Source: Kuschelorhynchus macadamiae (lineage: Eukaryota > Arthropoda > Insecta > Coleoptera > Curculionidae). Taken from it: a stretch of 64,000 nt of DNA. Within the stretch, counting starts at the first letter, position 1; each line of letters starts with the position of its first letter. The notes under the pieces are model-generated. The model was not told where the DNA came from. It worked only from the letters and a program-made list of their open reading frames with translations, and made no database searches. Shown here one piece after another: positions 12,824 through 25,339 of the stretch. Position numbers and translations under genes: made by a program. The stretch is from contig JAUTXW010002378.1 of NCBI GenBank assembly GCA_030620095.1, forward strand, positions 1 through 64,000. The letters run 5' to 3'.

Positions 12824-13732
12824 ATGGCAGGAGCAAAATCTAAAGTATTTAAGTGTGGTAAATGTTCGGCTAATGTTACCAAAACACAGGTTTCAGTTCA
12901 GTGTGAAAAGTGTAAAAGCTGGTTACACAAGTCATGTGTAGGTCTGACTGAATGTAAGACTCGAACTGAAAAACAAGTAAGGAAGTCAATGGATTTTCAT
13001 GCTCAAAACACTAATGATTTCAGTAATAAGGAAAATGTGTTTGAAATTATTAAAGAACTTAAGTACGAAATTCGTGTCTTGAGAAATGACATCAAATTCT
13101 ATGCTGAGCAATATGAATTACAAAGGGAAACTAATAACTCAATTAATAATTAGCTTTTAGAGTTGAAAAGCGAAAACGAGGAATTAAGAAAGGAGCTTAA
13201 AGGCATGACAATTCAGAATGAGGCCAAGGAGAAGGAAACCAGAATGAAAAATGTGGTTATTATGGGAATTGGTAGTTCTAGTGTGGAACTTAAAAATAAT
13301 CCAAAAGATGTGGTTAAGAAAGCGGAAAGAGTGCTAAAACATGTAAATCCTGATGTTCAACTGGATGATGTTCAGATTAAACCGCTCAATCCAAATAAGG
13401 AAAATACGCCGATAGTGGTTTCTTTTAAATCCATTCAGCAAAAATATGATTTGTTACAAAAGAGAAGACAAATTGGTAAAATTTTTGGCGAGGATTGTGG
13501 ATTGAATGTGTCTGAGTTGATTTTTATTAACGAAGATTTGTCAAAAGAGGCGAGGACGCTGCTTTTTCAAGCGAGAACACTTCGTGAACATGGATTCAAA
13601 TATATATGGGTCAAAGATGGTCAAATCTTGGCGAGAAGAAGAGATAACGATCCGGTACGTAAAATTAGGAATCAAAATGATATCGACGACCTAAAAAATC
13701 AAAGTCTTAATGAGGAGTATACTTCATCTTAG
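12824..13732 (+). pseudogene. ORF1 of non-LTR element A (PHD-like finger, coiled coil)
   Basis: The start Met is at 12824 (MAGAKSKVFKCGKC). The finger is C-x2-C-x12-C-x2-C-x4-H-x2-C within residues ~11-39, resembling part of a PHD finger. A charged coiled-coil segment (~60-135) follows, then a basic globular region with MKNVVIMGIG, FGEDCGLNVSELIF and KDGQILARRR that resembles the nucleic-acid-binding C-terminal half of LINE ORF1 proteins. An in-frame TAG at 13151-13153 divides it; the frame is otherwise open through the stop at 13730. Its expected role is RNA binding and chaperoning. The finger could be mistaken for a host gene, but ORF2 follows directly. Confidence 0.85.
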
Positions 13733-13899
13733 AATTATTCAAATTACCTCCCTGTTGATAGCTTTTTATTGTTAAATCTTTTTTTTAATCCTTATGGATC
13801 TAAACACTCTTCTTGATGATTATGAAGGTAATTATGGAAACGTTATGATTTGTAATAGTCTTGAAAATGTTAAAGTTTTTAATGACTGTTAAATGTTTT

Positions 13900-16718
13900 A
13901 ATTTGTTACATTTAAATATTGGAGTTTGAACAAAAATTTTGATAATTTGACTCTCTTTTTGGAATCACTGGGATGTGATTTTGACATTATAGCTTTGTCA
14001 GAAACTAATGTCCTGGACTATGAGTATAACTTCAATCTTAGAGGGTACAACATCTTCTATAATAAATGCAATATTAACAAATGTGATGGCACGGTGATAT
14101 ATTGCAGGAGCGACTTAGTAAAAGAAAGCAGAATTTTACAAATCAATGATCATAAATTTTTACGAGTCACGCTCATTAAGAACAACACAACAATAGGTGT
14201 TATATCTCCTTCACTCGATAAAAATGATTATATAAATGCCTTAACTGAGTTGTTTGGTGATGCCAAGTTTTCTTCTTGTAATATTGAGCTCTTCGTGGGA
14301 GATATTAATATTAGTATACTAGATACTCTATCGAAGGTTGTTAATGACTACTTAAATTGTTTTAATAGCTTTGGCTACCTTTGTAAAGTTAATAAGCCAA
14401 CTAGAATCCATGGTCTCAGCAGTACATGTTGCACATGCACCACATTTTTATGAAAAGTGTAAAAAAGCTCGAAAATAACTTGGTTTTGCTTGACAGTGCA
14501 ATCACAGATCACCATTCTCTCTTATTTAATATCAATTTAGGAAATTCCATGTATAATATTAGCGATGTTAATAAAAATGTAAAAAAAGTTCTGAAACACG
14601 TAGATTACAACAAAATTAAGTTATATCTCTTCTTATATAAATTAAAAAACTATATTACTATGGCTACAACGGAGAAGCCTATTCCCAACAAAAAACTAAG
14701 ACTTAAACCCTGGATTACACCTGGCCTTCTTTTGTCAATTAGAGAGAGAGATAATCTTCATAGAATGTGGGCGAAGGATCCTCTTAATGTTGTTCTGAGA
14801 AAAAACTATACAAACTACAGAGCTACCTTAAGTAATCTTATAAAAAAATCTAAATTATTTTACTATAAAAATAAATTAATTGACGTCAGGCATGATCCGA
14901 AAAAAACCTCGAACATAATTAAACAGGCTACAAATGATTTGGGTTCTAAGACCACTACCTTTCCGTTTTTAATGAGTGAGGATAAAAAGGAAATACGAGG
15001 CCAGAAAGAGATTGCAGATGAGCTTAGTGGCTTTTTTAGCAGTGTGGGTTCCAGGTTAGCTAGCAAAATTAACAAACCTAATAACGTTCCGGAACATTTG
15101 ACGAGTGAAGTCTATCTTCCAAACTCAATGTATTTGGATCCAATTTCTGAGGAAGAAGTCATTAAGTCGATAAATGCATTAAAGATCAGCTCCTCTCCTG
15201 ATAATTTCTTTATTTCTAAAAAAATAATTAAATTAAATTATAAAAGCCTGGTGAAGCCACTAATTCATATTGTTAATGTAGTGTTCAAAACTGGAATTTT
15301 TCCCAATATTTTTAAAAGGGCAATAATTATACCGTTGCACAAGGGAGGTGACAAAAGTGACAAAAATAACTATAGACCGATTGCGCTAACTAGTCCTATC
15401 TGTAAAATTAAAAAGTATTAAAATAAGACTGTGCGGCTTTTTGTCTGTAAACAACATTTTGTCTAAATACCAGTATGGGTTTAGAGAGAATGGGTACAGA
15501 TAGTGCTTTGGATGAAGTTACTAAGTTTGTGACTGGATGTTTTAATGAGCACAGCAAACCAATAGCAATTCTTCTGGATCTTGCCAAAGCGTTTGACACT
15601 GTAGATCACCATATTCTACTAAATAAATTGAATAACATTGGCATTAGGGGGGTTGCGCATGACCTATTTAAATCCTATCTTACAAGCAGGCATTTGAAAG
15701 TAAATTTAAATTATAATGTCAGTTCTGAAAACAAGGTAAACTATGATGTTCCACTGCTTGGCTGCTGGCAGTGCCTGGCCCAGTTTTGTTCACAATATAT
15801 ATAAATAACTTAACTAGTTTGTTGACATTGACTAAAACTGTTTGTTTTGCTGATGATACTGTCCTGCTTTGTAAGGGTGTTACATCGGATGAAGCATTCC
15901 ATGAAGCGGAAAAAGCAATCACAACTGTCAAAATATGGCTGGATTTAAATTCACTAACTTTAAACATTAAGAAGACGAATTTCATAACTTTTTCTATGAA
16001 TTCTAGGGGGATTCCAAATAATCGATTTATTAAGATTCACACAAGCGATTGTAATAGTTACAGTGACTGCTCCTGTGTAGATACTGTTAAGTCAACTGAC
16101 AGTATCAAGTATCTAGGTGTGTATTTCGATACTTATTTGAAATGGAACAACCACTGTGATTATGTGAAAAATAAATTAAGGAAGCTTGTATATAAATTTT
16201 ATGAACTACGTAATATTCTAGATAAAAGAACTAGCATTAATGTGTACAGAGCTCTTGTCGAATCCGTTTTAAACTATGGAATTATCTGTTGGGGCACTGC
16301 CCACAGATATTCTCTTAGCAATATAATTATTGCTCAAAAATATATTTTAAAAATTATAATGTTTAAGTCAAAGCGTTACTCTTCTGAGTTATTATTCAAA
16401 GAGTCAGGAGTCTTTACTATTTTACAAGTTTACATAAAGAACATCTTAAGAGTTTCTTTAAGTAGAGGCATATGTGATAATTTCATTGATCATGATGTTG
16501 GAACTAGAGCAAATATTAATCGTAATTTGAGCATTCAAATTATTCATTACAATGCCGTACAAAGAAGCCTTAAATATGTAGCCCCTAAAATTATAAATTT
16601 ACTACCATCACAACTCAAATTCAAACCATATATTAATATCAAAAAAAAACTTAACGAATGGATTAAAGACAACTGGGAGGTAATTGAGAATACTCTTGTT
16701 TTTTTTTGTAATAACTAG
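13900..16718 (+). pseudogene. ORF2 of non-LTR element A (endonuclease plus reverse transcriptase), frameshifted
   Basis: The endonuclease starts near LLHLNIG (13902) and has lost one base at about 13921. It then gives DIIALSETN, GYNIFYNK, LFVGDINISIL and, after a shift near 14430, SAITDHHSLL. The RT follows: LKPWITPGLL, IIIPLHKGGDKS, NNYRPIALTSP (to 15421), QYGFRE, LLDLAKAFDTVDHHILL, a shift at ~15770, then GPVLFTIYINNL and the catalytic CFADDTVLL (~15843). The thumb and tail run to 16718, including YGIICWGTAHRYS. At least four frameshifts are needed. It would nick DNA and prime reverse transcription; this copy is dead. Confidence 0.9.
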
Positions 16719-17052
16719 ATATTTACAGTTTATTTAAAGTTACTTTAGATTAACTAGAATGAATTCTGTTATAGTTCCTGTATTATTGTTTAATGTTTAA
16801 ATTGTATTCATAATAAGGTTAACGTTGAAGTTTTATTGGACCTACAATAGTTGTTTGTTTATTGTTAGATTCTAAATGGCAATCATGTAAGGTGCACACA
16901 CAGACCTAAGTCCATCGTGCATCTTTTATTGTGTGTTAAATACATCTACATAAATACATCTACATTTGTTCTCAAATAACTGTTGTAATGTTCGTTTTAA
17001 GCTAGATTAAGTGTCTGTAATTGGCATAAGCTGTAGATACTTGTTACTTGTT

Positions 17053-17110
17053 ATAAATAAATAAATAAATAAATAAATTAAAAAAAAATAAAAAAAAAAT
17101 AATAAAAAAA
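17053..17110 (+). repeat. AAAT-repeat and A-rich tail of non-LTR element A
   Basis: About seven AAAT units followed by A-rich sequence, marking the 3' end of the retrotransposon on the + strand. Confidence 0.85.
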
Positions 17111-17619
17111 TTGCAAAACTTGGAAAATTTTTATCTTTCAAATTTTTTCACATTTATATGTGCAAAATTGAGATTCCTAGTTATTTGACATGCAGTCTCT
17201 TTTAACTTGACTGAGCGACCGGAAAAACGTTTGTGACAATATACAATTTTACAATCTCTTTTTAACAACGTTGAAGAAATTTTAAACTCCTTACTCTAGT
17301 AATAGGTAAACGAATATCGTTGTAACATCTATTACTTGTATTAGTCTTTACAATCAATATTGGAAAAATTAACCTAAAAAATGAAACATCGTACATGTAG
17401 TTTTTGATAATGATTTTATGACTTAAAAAGGTTTAAAAAATTTTTATGATCAAGAATTAGTTATAACTAATATAGTAATCAAGTTGGGAGAAAATGATTG
17501 ATAATCACTAAAATTAAGATATTTTCAAAGGTCTATACTTGAGTAGTCTGTATTCCGAAGCTATTTGACGGTAAAGAAGTTTACACTATGTCGTTGTAAT
17601 TGATCTTATTTGTTACTAG
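17111..17619 (+). other. Intron c-d, 3' part
   Basis: AT-rich sequence with no feature recognised; it ends at the acceptor TTACTAG of exon d. Confidence 0.6.
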
Positions 17620-17790
17620 TGTCCCCTAAAACTCAGGCTTGCGATGCTGCCGAAGAAATTACTACAGGCATTATTTCGTGGGATGATAATGCACCTACCA
17701 AGCAAAGTGCTGCGGACTTTGATTGGAGCGGACCAGTTACTAGTGCCGTTAAAACCGACGATTTAGAGTTAAAATGGAGTGATAATGAAG
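17620..17790 (+). CDS. Rbcn-3A: Rabconnectin-3 alpha, exon d
   Basis: The acceptor is TTACTAG (17619) and the donor is GAAG/GTAAGT (17791). It completes a Leu codon from exon c and reads L-SPKTQACDAAEEITTG, then SWDDNAPTKQSAADFDW and ELKWSDNEG. It is an acidic, Ser/Trp-containing linker of 57 residues that follows the Rav1 domain and is less conserved than its neighbours. The frame and both splice sites are consistent with exons c and e. Confidence 0.9.
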
Positions 17791-17959
17791 GTAAGTTGTG
17801 ATATTGGCAACAATTAATAAATCAGTGATGTAAACGGCAAATATGACCGATTCTTTAAGGCTTTCAATTATTATTTTAATAAACTTTTCGAAGATAATAT
17901 AGCTAGTGTTTTGAGATATATGTTGGGTATTTGTAGCGGGGAATTCTTGACCACTTTAT

Positions 17960-19561
17960 CGGCATTTAAAACTACAAACAATCCCCTTCCTCTACAATTT
18001 AAATATATCTAGATTGACCAGAACGAATATTTTATTTGCATTTTTGAATTTTAATGGTCTGAAATAATATCTTGCTTTGTATGATACTGCCATTAATGGA
18101 GCTATAGCGGGTCTTAAAACTAAAAATTTTACTGTGTTTGGATATTTAATTTTGTTATTTTTTATTACTAGTGGATTTGAAGATTTACTAAATTTTAAAG
18201 AAAGTTTGTGAGATTTAAGCAAGGAACAAATTAATTGTAGATCATGTTTTATATAAAAAAATAATTCATTTAAATTCCGCAAACAATTTAATATTGCCTT
18301 TTAAATTTAATTTGGAAACTGAATTTATATAAACGAAAAATAATATTGGCCTCAATATTGATCCGTGTGGTACTCCACAAAGTATTTTGTTTTCATTACT
18401 TATTGCATTATTTATTTGTACAAATTACCTACATATATATTGCCTCTTGTTCTAATATTATATAATTTTCTTAAAAGAATATGATTTACTTTATCAAATG
18501 CCTTACACAGATCCATGGATAGTAAACAGCATTGTTTATTGTTATCAACTGTAATTTGAATACATGTTATGACATCAATAACAGTTGTTTAGGTATCCCT
18601 GAATCTGCGAAAGCCATATTGTTTATTAGCAGTAAATTTTCATTTTCCAAATATTGACTTAATCTATTATTAATAATTTCTTTTATTATTTTAGGAAGCA
18701 CTGGTAATATAGATATTGGTCGATAATTATTATATTCATATAGTTTTTCATTTTTAAATATTGGAATTACCTCAGCAATTTTAATTTATTTCTTGGAAAA
18801 TTTTGGTTAAAAAAGTTATATAGGGATTAATTCTTTTTTTATATATATTTAATAATTTTAATCGGGATGTTGTCAAAGCCAGCAACTTTTTTGCATCAAA
18901 ACCATCAATACTTGCTTCCATTTCATCATGAGAGTTATCTACCGAATCAATAAAAAAGTTGGCTAAATTTTATTTGCAAATGGTTCTCCTATACTTACAA
19001 AATGATTGTTCATTCTTATATATAATAATATAATTTGGGTTTCTTCAATTTACTTATCACTAACCAAAAAATAATCAATATTTGTTTTTGCTTTTCTTCT
19101 TTGATTGTTAAAATAAAATTTAAATTATCACAAATTATTTTTTGATTTTTTAACTGAAAATTGGTCTTTAAAATAATTTCGTTTGGCTTTTCTTATTTCC
19201 TTTTTGACGTATTTATTATAGCCTTCGTAGATTTCTTCAAAATATTGGTTATTTGGATTATTTTTTTATTTGCATAAAGCTTATCTCTAAATTTTAGTTA
19301 ACATTGCTTACTCAAGATTGAATAAATGGAATAAATATTTATTTTCCTTTAATACTGTAAGTTTCTTTTTTATTTTTTCCGTGTAAAATTCTCTAATTTT
19401 TGTTTGATGGAAATCTGTATTCGATGGTCACTAAGAGCACTTGTTTTTATATGTACGTCTATTGTTTTATCCGAATTAATCAAAATGTGATCTATTAGTG
19501 TTGAGCTGTTACGAGTTTGTCTGGTATGGATGTTTGTATTGCAAATTCGATAACCATTGGA

Positions 19562-19640
<79 letters not shown>

Positions 19641-21280
19641 AATAAGCTTTTTGTTTCACCACTCTTAATATTAAGAAGATTAATGTTCATGTCTCGTATA
19701 AAAATACACCCTTTTTTAAATTAGTTAGCTTTCCATTTTCTCATCCAATAAAAAATCTCATTTTTTCTCGAAGGTGGTTAGTATATTTCGCACAAGAATA
19801 ATTTAGGTATTTTATATTCTATTGAGGTGTATATCACAATAAATTTTTTCTAGAACTTCAATGTTTATATTGTTTTTGATAAAAATTCCCAATCCTTTAC
19901 CTCTTTTGGTGGTTGTGGTATATAGATTTAAAGTTTTTATAACAATTATAATAATTTTCTTCCTCTTTTTTAACCCAAGTTTTGGTTAATAAAATTACTT
20001 GCATATTTCCTTCATCAACTAGAATTTCAATACCGAATTTGTTTTTAACTGATCTTGAATTTAAATATAAAATTTTGAGAAAGTCAATTTACTTTTTTTA
20101 AGGATTGTAGATTATTGTTTGTTTAGATTCATTTATTTTATTTTTGTGAATTTTATCTTTGTACATTCTTTATGGTTCTATTAAATTTTGAATTAAAATT
20201 TTTAAAGTTTATACACGTAGGGTTTTGTTTATTACACTGCCAAATTATGTAATAACAAATATGAACATATTTGGTTTTGAGTGCCATTTTCAAATGCGTT
20301 TTTAGGTTTACAGCATATGTTGAAATCTTCTTTTGTTACACATTTGTCCATTCTAAAGTAAGTTGCTATTTACAAACTTCTCAAATGTTTTATCTTCTGC
20401 TTCTGCATATATTACATATTTCTTGTGAATTTTGATTGTCTTATATATAAGATTTTAATTTTAACATCTTCGATGTACCCCATAGTCAATAATTCTTCAG
20501 TTAGTTTATTAGTAGTGTACGATTGTTTAGATCCCAGTTTCTTCCGATTCATTTTTAATGTTTATCATATTTTCTTTTGTTTGGGCTTTTATTACTATGC
20601 CATCCCTTTTAATTTCTTTAACTTCACAAATTTTGGTTTTCATATTTTTTTATTTTCTTTTTTGCACTACAAGTTTTGTTTCTTGACTAGTTTGAATTTT
20701 CTTTGGTTTTATAATAATTATGTGTACATTTTCATGAATATTTACCTTATTTAAAGGATTTTTCAAAATTTCAGAATAATAACACATTTTTCCAATAAAC
20801 TGTTTTGATTTTGGCTTAAGTGCTTATTTCAGTTGAGCGTAACTCTTAGACAGTTGACCTCTTTTGACAGACCGTGCTGCGTTCTCCCGTTTTTAGTTCA
20901 ACTGTTCTGTTTAGCATATAGCTGATCCAGCCAATACTGAGTTGGTTGTTTTTCTTTTAAACTATTTTGAATTTGTTCAGTGTTTTCCTTAATACTTGAA
21001 ACATGTGAAAAAGTATCACTTTTTTCTAAATTTTTCAGGTTTAGTTGGATAAAATCAAGTTTTTTATTTACCTCAGTTATTTGTTTTCTTAAAAATAAGT
21101 TTTCTTCCTTCAAATCATTTGCTACTAGTGTTTCATATAGGTTACACACTGCCTTGTTTTCTTATTTTTCATATCTACTGCTTATTTTTCAGACATATTT
21201 GAACATTTTAAACAAAACCAGTTTTCACACATCATTTGATCCATTAGGATTTTCTGTTGAATTTAGTAGAACAGCTTGAA
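17960..21280 (-). mobile_element. Non-LTR retrotransposon B, decayed, antisense
   Basis: Reading down the - strand: a coiled-coil ORF1 relic (21149-20898, LKEENLFLRKQITEVNKKLD), an endonuclease with ILLTKTWVKKEEE near 20000 and STLIDHILIN...SALSDHRIQI (19520-19410), a linker (GYNKYVKKEIRKAKR near 19220), an RT with LCKAFDKVNHILL (~18515-18475) and CGVPHGSILRPILFFVYIN (~18390-18340), and a thumb (18282-17992). Stops and frameshifts are frequent. A (TA)n tract has grown inside the endonuclease. The element sits opposite to the host gene in intron d-e. Confidence 0.85.
19565..19638. repeat. (TA)n microsatellite inside the element B endonuclease
   Basis: A pure TA tract of about 74 bp. On the - strand it keeps the endonuclease frame open as an alternating Tyr-Ile run between LLDI and YASNGYRIC. 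Confidence 0.95.
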
Positions 21281-22328
21281 CATATATTTTTATTTTCACT
21301 AAATTTTTGGAAATGCATATTGTTTACTTTTTATTTCTTGAGTCTCATTTTCCTTTGTAGTACCTTCTTTCATTTTTCCTGAGTAGATATTTTAAAATTC
21401 TACATAAATTCATTAAATTTGTTTTCATTTGGGTATTTTAATGGGACTATAAATGCATTACTGTTATTATTTTCTATATATAAGAGGGATGATTGCAACT
21501 TTTTCCTGCCTTCATTATTTTTATTATTATTATTATTAATATCACTAACTCGATCATCTATATCAGCAAAAGCCTTCGAGAACATTTCTGAAAAGCTGTG
21601 TATTTATCTCTACAAATCCTACATCAGAACAGCGATTCTTGAGCGTTCAGTGGTCTCATGGTTACTAAATGAATGAGGGAAAGAGTAAAGAGACGAGTTA
21701 CTAAGCTTCTACAAAGCCAATGGAATAAGTCTTGTAAAGAACGGTTAAGTGCATTAACCACACTCTATGACCTCTCGCAGGAGAGGGGACTTATTGAGGT
21801 CAATGAAATATAGCTGCTACTCATGTAACAAAAATGCGTTTACTACGAGGCCATTCCTTTAAGCTGGTTTCGAAACGATACCATACAATTTTCTATATAA
21901 TCCCGTAGTAAAATAGTGAAAAAAGTTCACTGAATATTTTGTATCCGCTCCAAGTGTTAACGCGTTTAAAATCGATTGGATATGTTTTTGTTCTAACCTC
22001 TAACAGTGCATTTAAACAAAGTGCTTACAAACGACAGAATTAATATGCATATAAACTTATTATAATTATTAATGTGTGATAATATTTTTCTAATAATTTT
22101 ATATACGAAAGTGCTAATGATCATTAACATATTAGGCAAAAGTTTGTGAACAGTAATAATAGGTGAACTATGATTGCCATTCGAAATAAGAATTTATCAT
22201 TTTCTTCAAATCTAATTAGCCAAAGAAAGAAGCTAAGGCAAAAAAAACTATTGTTAATATTTCATGTAAAATCTGAAATCACCATATTTATATTTATTTA
22301 AATTTATATCCTATTTACTTTTATATAG
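21281..22328 (+). other. Intron d-e, 3' part
   Basis: AT-rich. The - strand reading frame at 21585-21400, with an Asn run, may be a further upstream scrap of element B ORF1, but this is uncertain. Nothing else is recognised before the acceptor at 22328. Confidence 0.5.
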
Positions 22329-22553
22329 GTGATGATGCTGATTCCGACGATTCGGGTGGATTATCTATGAATATAGGAGGTGCTAAGGATAATAATAAAG
22401 AATCATTAATGAGAGAACAAACTGTTGAAGAGGAAAGAGAAGAAGAAGCTCAAAATCAAGTTGATATTATGGCCCAACAATTGAAATTTGTGGCTTGTTT
22501 AAAAATACTTATGGAAGAACTATCAACGCTAGCTACAGGGTTTGAAGTAGACG
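22329..22553 (+). CDS. Rbcn-3A: Rabconnectin-3 alpha, exon e
   Basis: The acceptor is TTATATAG (22328) and the donor is GACG/GTATGT (22554). It reads G-DDADSDDSGGLSMNIGG, then an acidic helix (TVEEEREEEAQ) and DIMAQQLKFVACLKILMEEL and LATGFEVDG. The last part is a conserved DMXL motif (QLKF-ACLKILMEELSTLA) that leads into the domain continued by exon f. The split Gly codon joins exactly to exon f (DG-GQLRYQLY). Confidence 0.93.
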
Positions 22554-24489
22554 GTATGTTTAGTTTTTTAAATATTTATTTTAATTAATACAAAAACATC
22601 TATTTATTTCTGGAGATTAATTACTAAAAGAATTACATTTTCCTTTTACTAAGGAAAGTGACACAGTTTAGTTCCACACATAGTTATTTACTAACATTTA
22701 CCTACGGCGTGTCTGTTATAAGTGATGGATGTAACTCTAAAACTGTAAGAATTGCGAGATCGGTTAAATTTAAAAAACTGCCCTTTTTAGAGATCATTTA
22801 GAGAGTTGTGAAATTCTTTGCCAAATGGATATATTTTATTAATTCTGGCCTGAACTTGGTTGTGTTATAGCTGGCTATGGGCAATTAGCTTTTTCTTTGA
22901 ATTTCCCAATATAGGATCCAAAACGTGCAAAAGGTTTTGGTAAGACTTTCGGCATCAAGTTTTGTAGGTAATAAATAAGTTTAAAAACGCTATACAGGTT
23001 CGCCGTTTCGAGACTAGAACTATTTGTGACTTTGCTAAAACGTTTGTTATTTCATCAGTCATAACTGCTAAATAGAGAGATTCTTGACTTTCCATTAATA
23101 TTTGCTCATGGCGTATAATCAAAATGCAATCTAAAATATCGCTTTGAAATTCGGTTAAACACCGTAGATTTCCCCAAATGTTTTGCTAGAAATTTGTCAA
23201 GTCAGATGTAAAATTTATTAGACATTAATTCAAAAACTCCACAAAATTTAATGCACTCAATAATCCTTGGCCAACACATAACTATGTTTGGTAAGGTTTC
23301 GTTAAATTTTCGAACGTTCGAAACCAATATGCTGATTCCAACTGTTCCCTTATGGTTACTGTTCCCAATAAAGCTAATTCAATTTCGTTATTTTAGTGAG
23401 ATTTTGACAGTTTCTTATTTTCTCACTTAAATGCATATCATGTATATCTAATTATTTCTCAAATATATTTCTCGATTGCTTATGATTTGCCACGGCTATA
23501 TCCTTGTTTTCTAATGACGATATCCGGTAAAGGTCGTCCTTCCCATTTCAACGTGATTTTTTTTTTATAAGAATATTGAAAAATCCTTTTCACATTTATT
23601 AAATAAATAAATGACATCCATATTGCACACTTCTTAGCTGTGTTAGTTTGCGGGCATATGTTTTAAACTTTGTGTTTGGCGAATTATTCAGTCGTGTGTA
23701 ACGTTAGGATTTCTATTTGAAATGTCGGATTACTCTTTACTTTTAGCAGTTTTTCATCTAAAACTGGAGATTGATCAAAATCATGTCCTGGAAATTAATG
23801 ACAGTCAGGCATTTTTTAATTTTTTGTTCATGAAGAATTTTCTTATAAATTTAAAACATATTTTGCTCCTTTTTTCCACATTCCTCTTACAGATAATCGA
23901 TATATTCTTTCCACTATAGGATTTGATTTGGTTTTTAAATTTATTGATAGGTATATTTTATATGCAAAAAGTTTCGCTTCACTAAAATTACAAGGTTATT
24001 TTAACCCAGTTTTTTCAATATGATCTAATATTCAAAATAGGTTTATGTCACACATTAAAAAGATAGATTTATGGATTATTATGTTGGGAAGATTTTTTTA
24101 AGTGAAAAATACTCTTCTAGTTCTATTTAGAGACAAGATACAAGTTATAGTTAGCGCATTGTCCTTTTTATAGGACTTTTAGGAAAAACTATTATAATCG
24201 TTACCACTATGCTGGGTGAAACAAATTCGATGCTCACCATTAGGATTTCGGAAACCGTAACAGATAGACAAATAAACTTTAAATTGGGCAAAGTTGCATA
24301 TTTGGGGCTTAAACAATTACCTTTAAAAACCCTAGAAATTTAATCCAGCGAAAAATCGTCTATTTGGTTTTTATGTTTTTTTGATGTTATTTGTTTATAG
24401 AGATGAAAACAATTTTATAGCACTTTTTTCTCCTGTAAAAGATACCTACCGGCTTCAGAATTTATATTTGAGGTTTTGTTTTCGGGGCC
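22554..24489 (+). other. Intron e-f, 5' part, nothing recognised
   Basis: AT-rich with poly-T runs. No coding or repeat structure could be supported. Confidence 0.55.
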
Positions 24490-24735
24490 GCATCATCAAA
24501 TTATGTTTTTTAATACGGACCTGATTTTTTTATTTTATTTTTTAGGAGCTTCTGACCTCTTAAAACGAAATTTTCTATTAGATAACGTAAAATGCTTTAG
24601 CTCTATCCCTATCTAATACATTACCTCTTATTTGAAACTGTTAACTCCGTCAAATAATTGATGAATATGGTACATATTTTGTTTTAGGAGGTCAGAAGCT
24701 CGTATTTAAAAAAAACAAGTTGATGATAGAAAACA
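24490..24735. repeat. Short imperfect palindrome (MITE-like)
   Basis: AGGAGCTTCTGACCTCTTAA near 24544 is mirrored by TTAGGAGGTCAGAAGCTCGT near 24685. The outer ATCATCAA blocks (~24492 and ~24730) are also inverted. The left arm has about 35 extra bases. No coding sequence lies inside. Confidence 0.5.
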
Positions 24736-25079
24736 TATTTATTAATCTAGCTCTAAAAAATCGGTAAATTGGCCTTCACACGAAACTTTCTTCGTAATGG
24801 TTTCACCACACACATAACACGGTTTATATATCCATACAGTTATTTTGTAATAAATTAACATATATAAATATCAATATGTGTTAATTTTCTTTAATATGAG
24901 GAAGTTCTGTTAAAAGGGCTTTACCTTTTTTTGTAGCCAGGACTTACCTTATAAGAAATTACAAATACAATTTATACAAATGATACAATACAATTATTGC
25001 CAAATAAGTACATATATGTATATATAAACTGTGTTTTCTGTGTTTGGTGGAATTTCTGCAAAATTTTGGGTAAATTTTG

Positions 25080-25330
25080 TAAGTAGTTAGGAATAATTTT
25101 TCATTCATTTTGTTCCATATTGGATTTTTACCAAAATATTACTAGGTCATCCCCATTTTGTCCTTTAGTTTTGACTAAAAGTTGAAGCCAGTCGGATAAG
25201 TAGTTTTTTGCTATGTTGCGAACAGACAGACAGACCGACGGAATTGGAAACCTACGGACCCTGAAACGTGAAGATCTTAAAAAATCTTGGAGGGTGATAA
25301 TTTTTACTATTACAATACTTTATAAATTAT
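25080..25330 (+). repeat. Dispersed repeat copy (PHO-motif/GACAGACAGACC family)
   Basis: This is a single copy of the unit that is arrayed at 35490-37745. It has TTGGATTTTTACCAAAATATTAC, GGTCATCCCC, then GACAGACAGACCGACGGAAT, CCTGAAACGTGAAGATCT and AAATCTTGGAGGGTGA in the same order. Confidence 0.8.
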
Positions 25331-25339
25331 ATATTATAA

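Larger units (their letters stand above)
12736..17110 (+). mobile_element. Non-LTR retrotransposon A (Jockey/CR1-like), nearly full length
   Basis: The element lies in the sense orientation in intron c-d. It has two ORFs: ORF1 with a PHD-like zinc finger and coiled coil, and ORF2 with an AP-type endonuclease and reverse transcriptase. The 3' UTR ends in an AAAT-repeat/A-rich tail (17053-17110). The 5' edge is set only roughly, about 90 bp before the ORF1 Met. The order of domains fits the Jockey superfamily; CR1-type elements with a zinc-finger ORF1 are the closest description. It is inactivated by one stop in ORF1 and several frameshifts in ORF2. Confidence 0.9.

Noticed and set aside
12779..13153. 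A host PHD-finger gene
   Set aside because: The finger is followed by a coiled coil, a LINE ORF1-type domain and then an endonuclease/RT ORF2 with an A-rich tail, so it is ORF1 of a retrotransposon.
20425..20754. A hydrophobic Phe/Tyr-rich + strand ORF of 109 codons
   Set aside because: It lies antisense to element B in poly-T-rich sequence; the composition is that of translated T-rich DNA, not a membrane protein.
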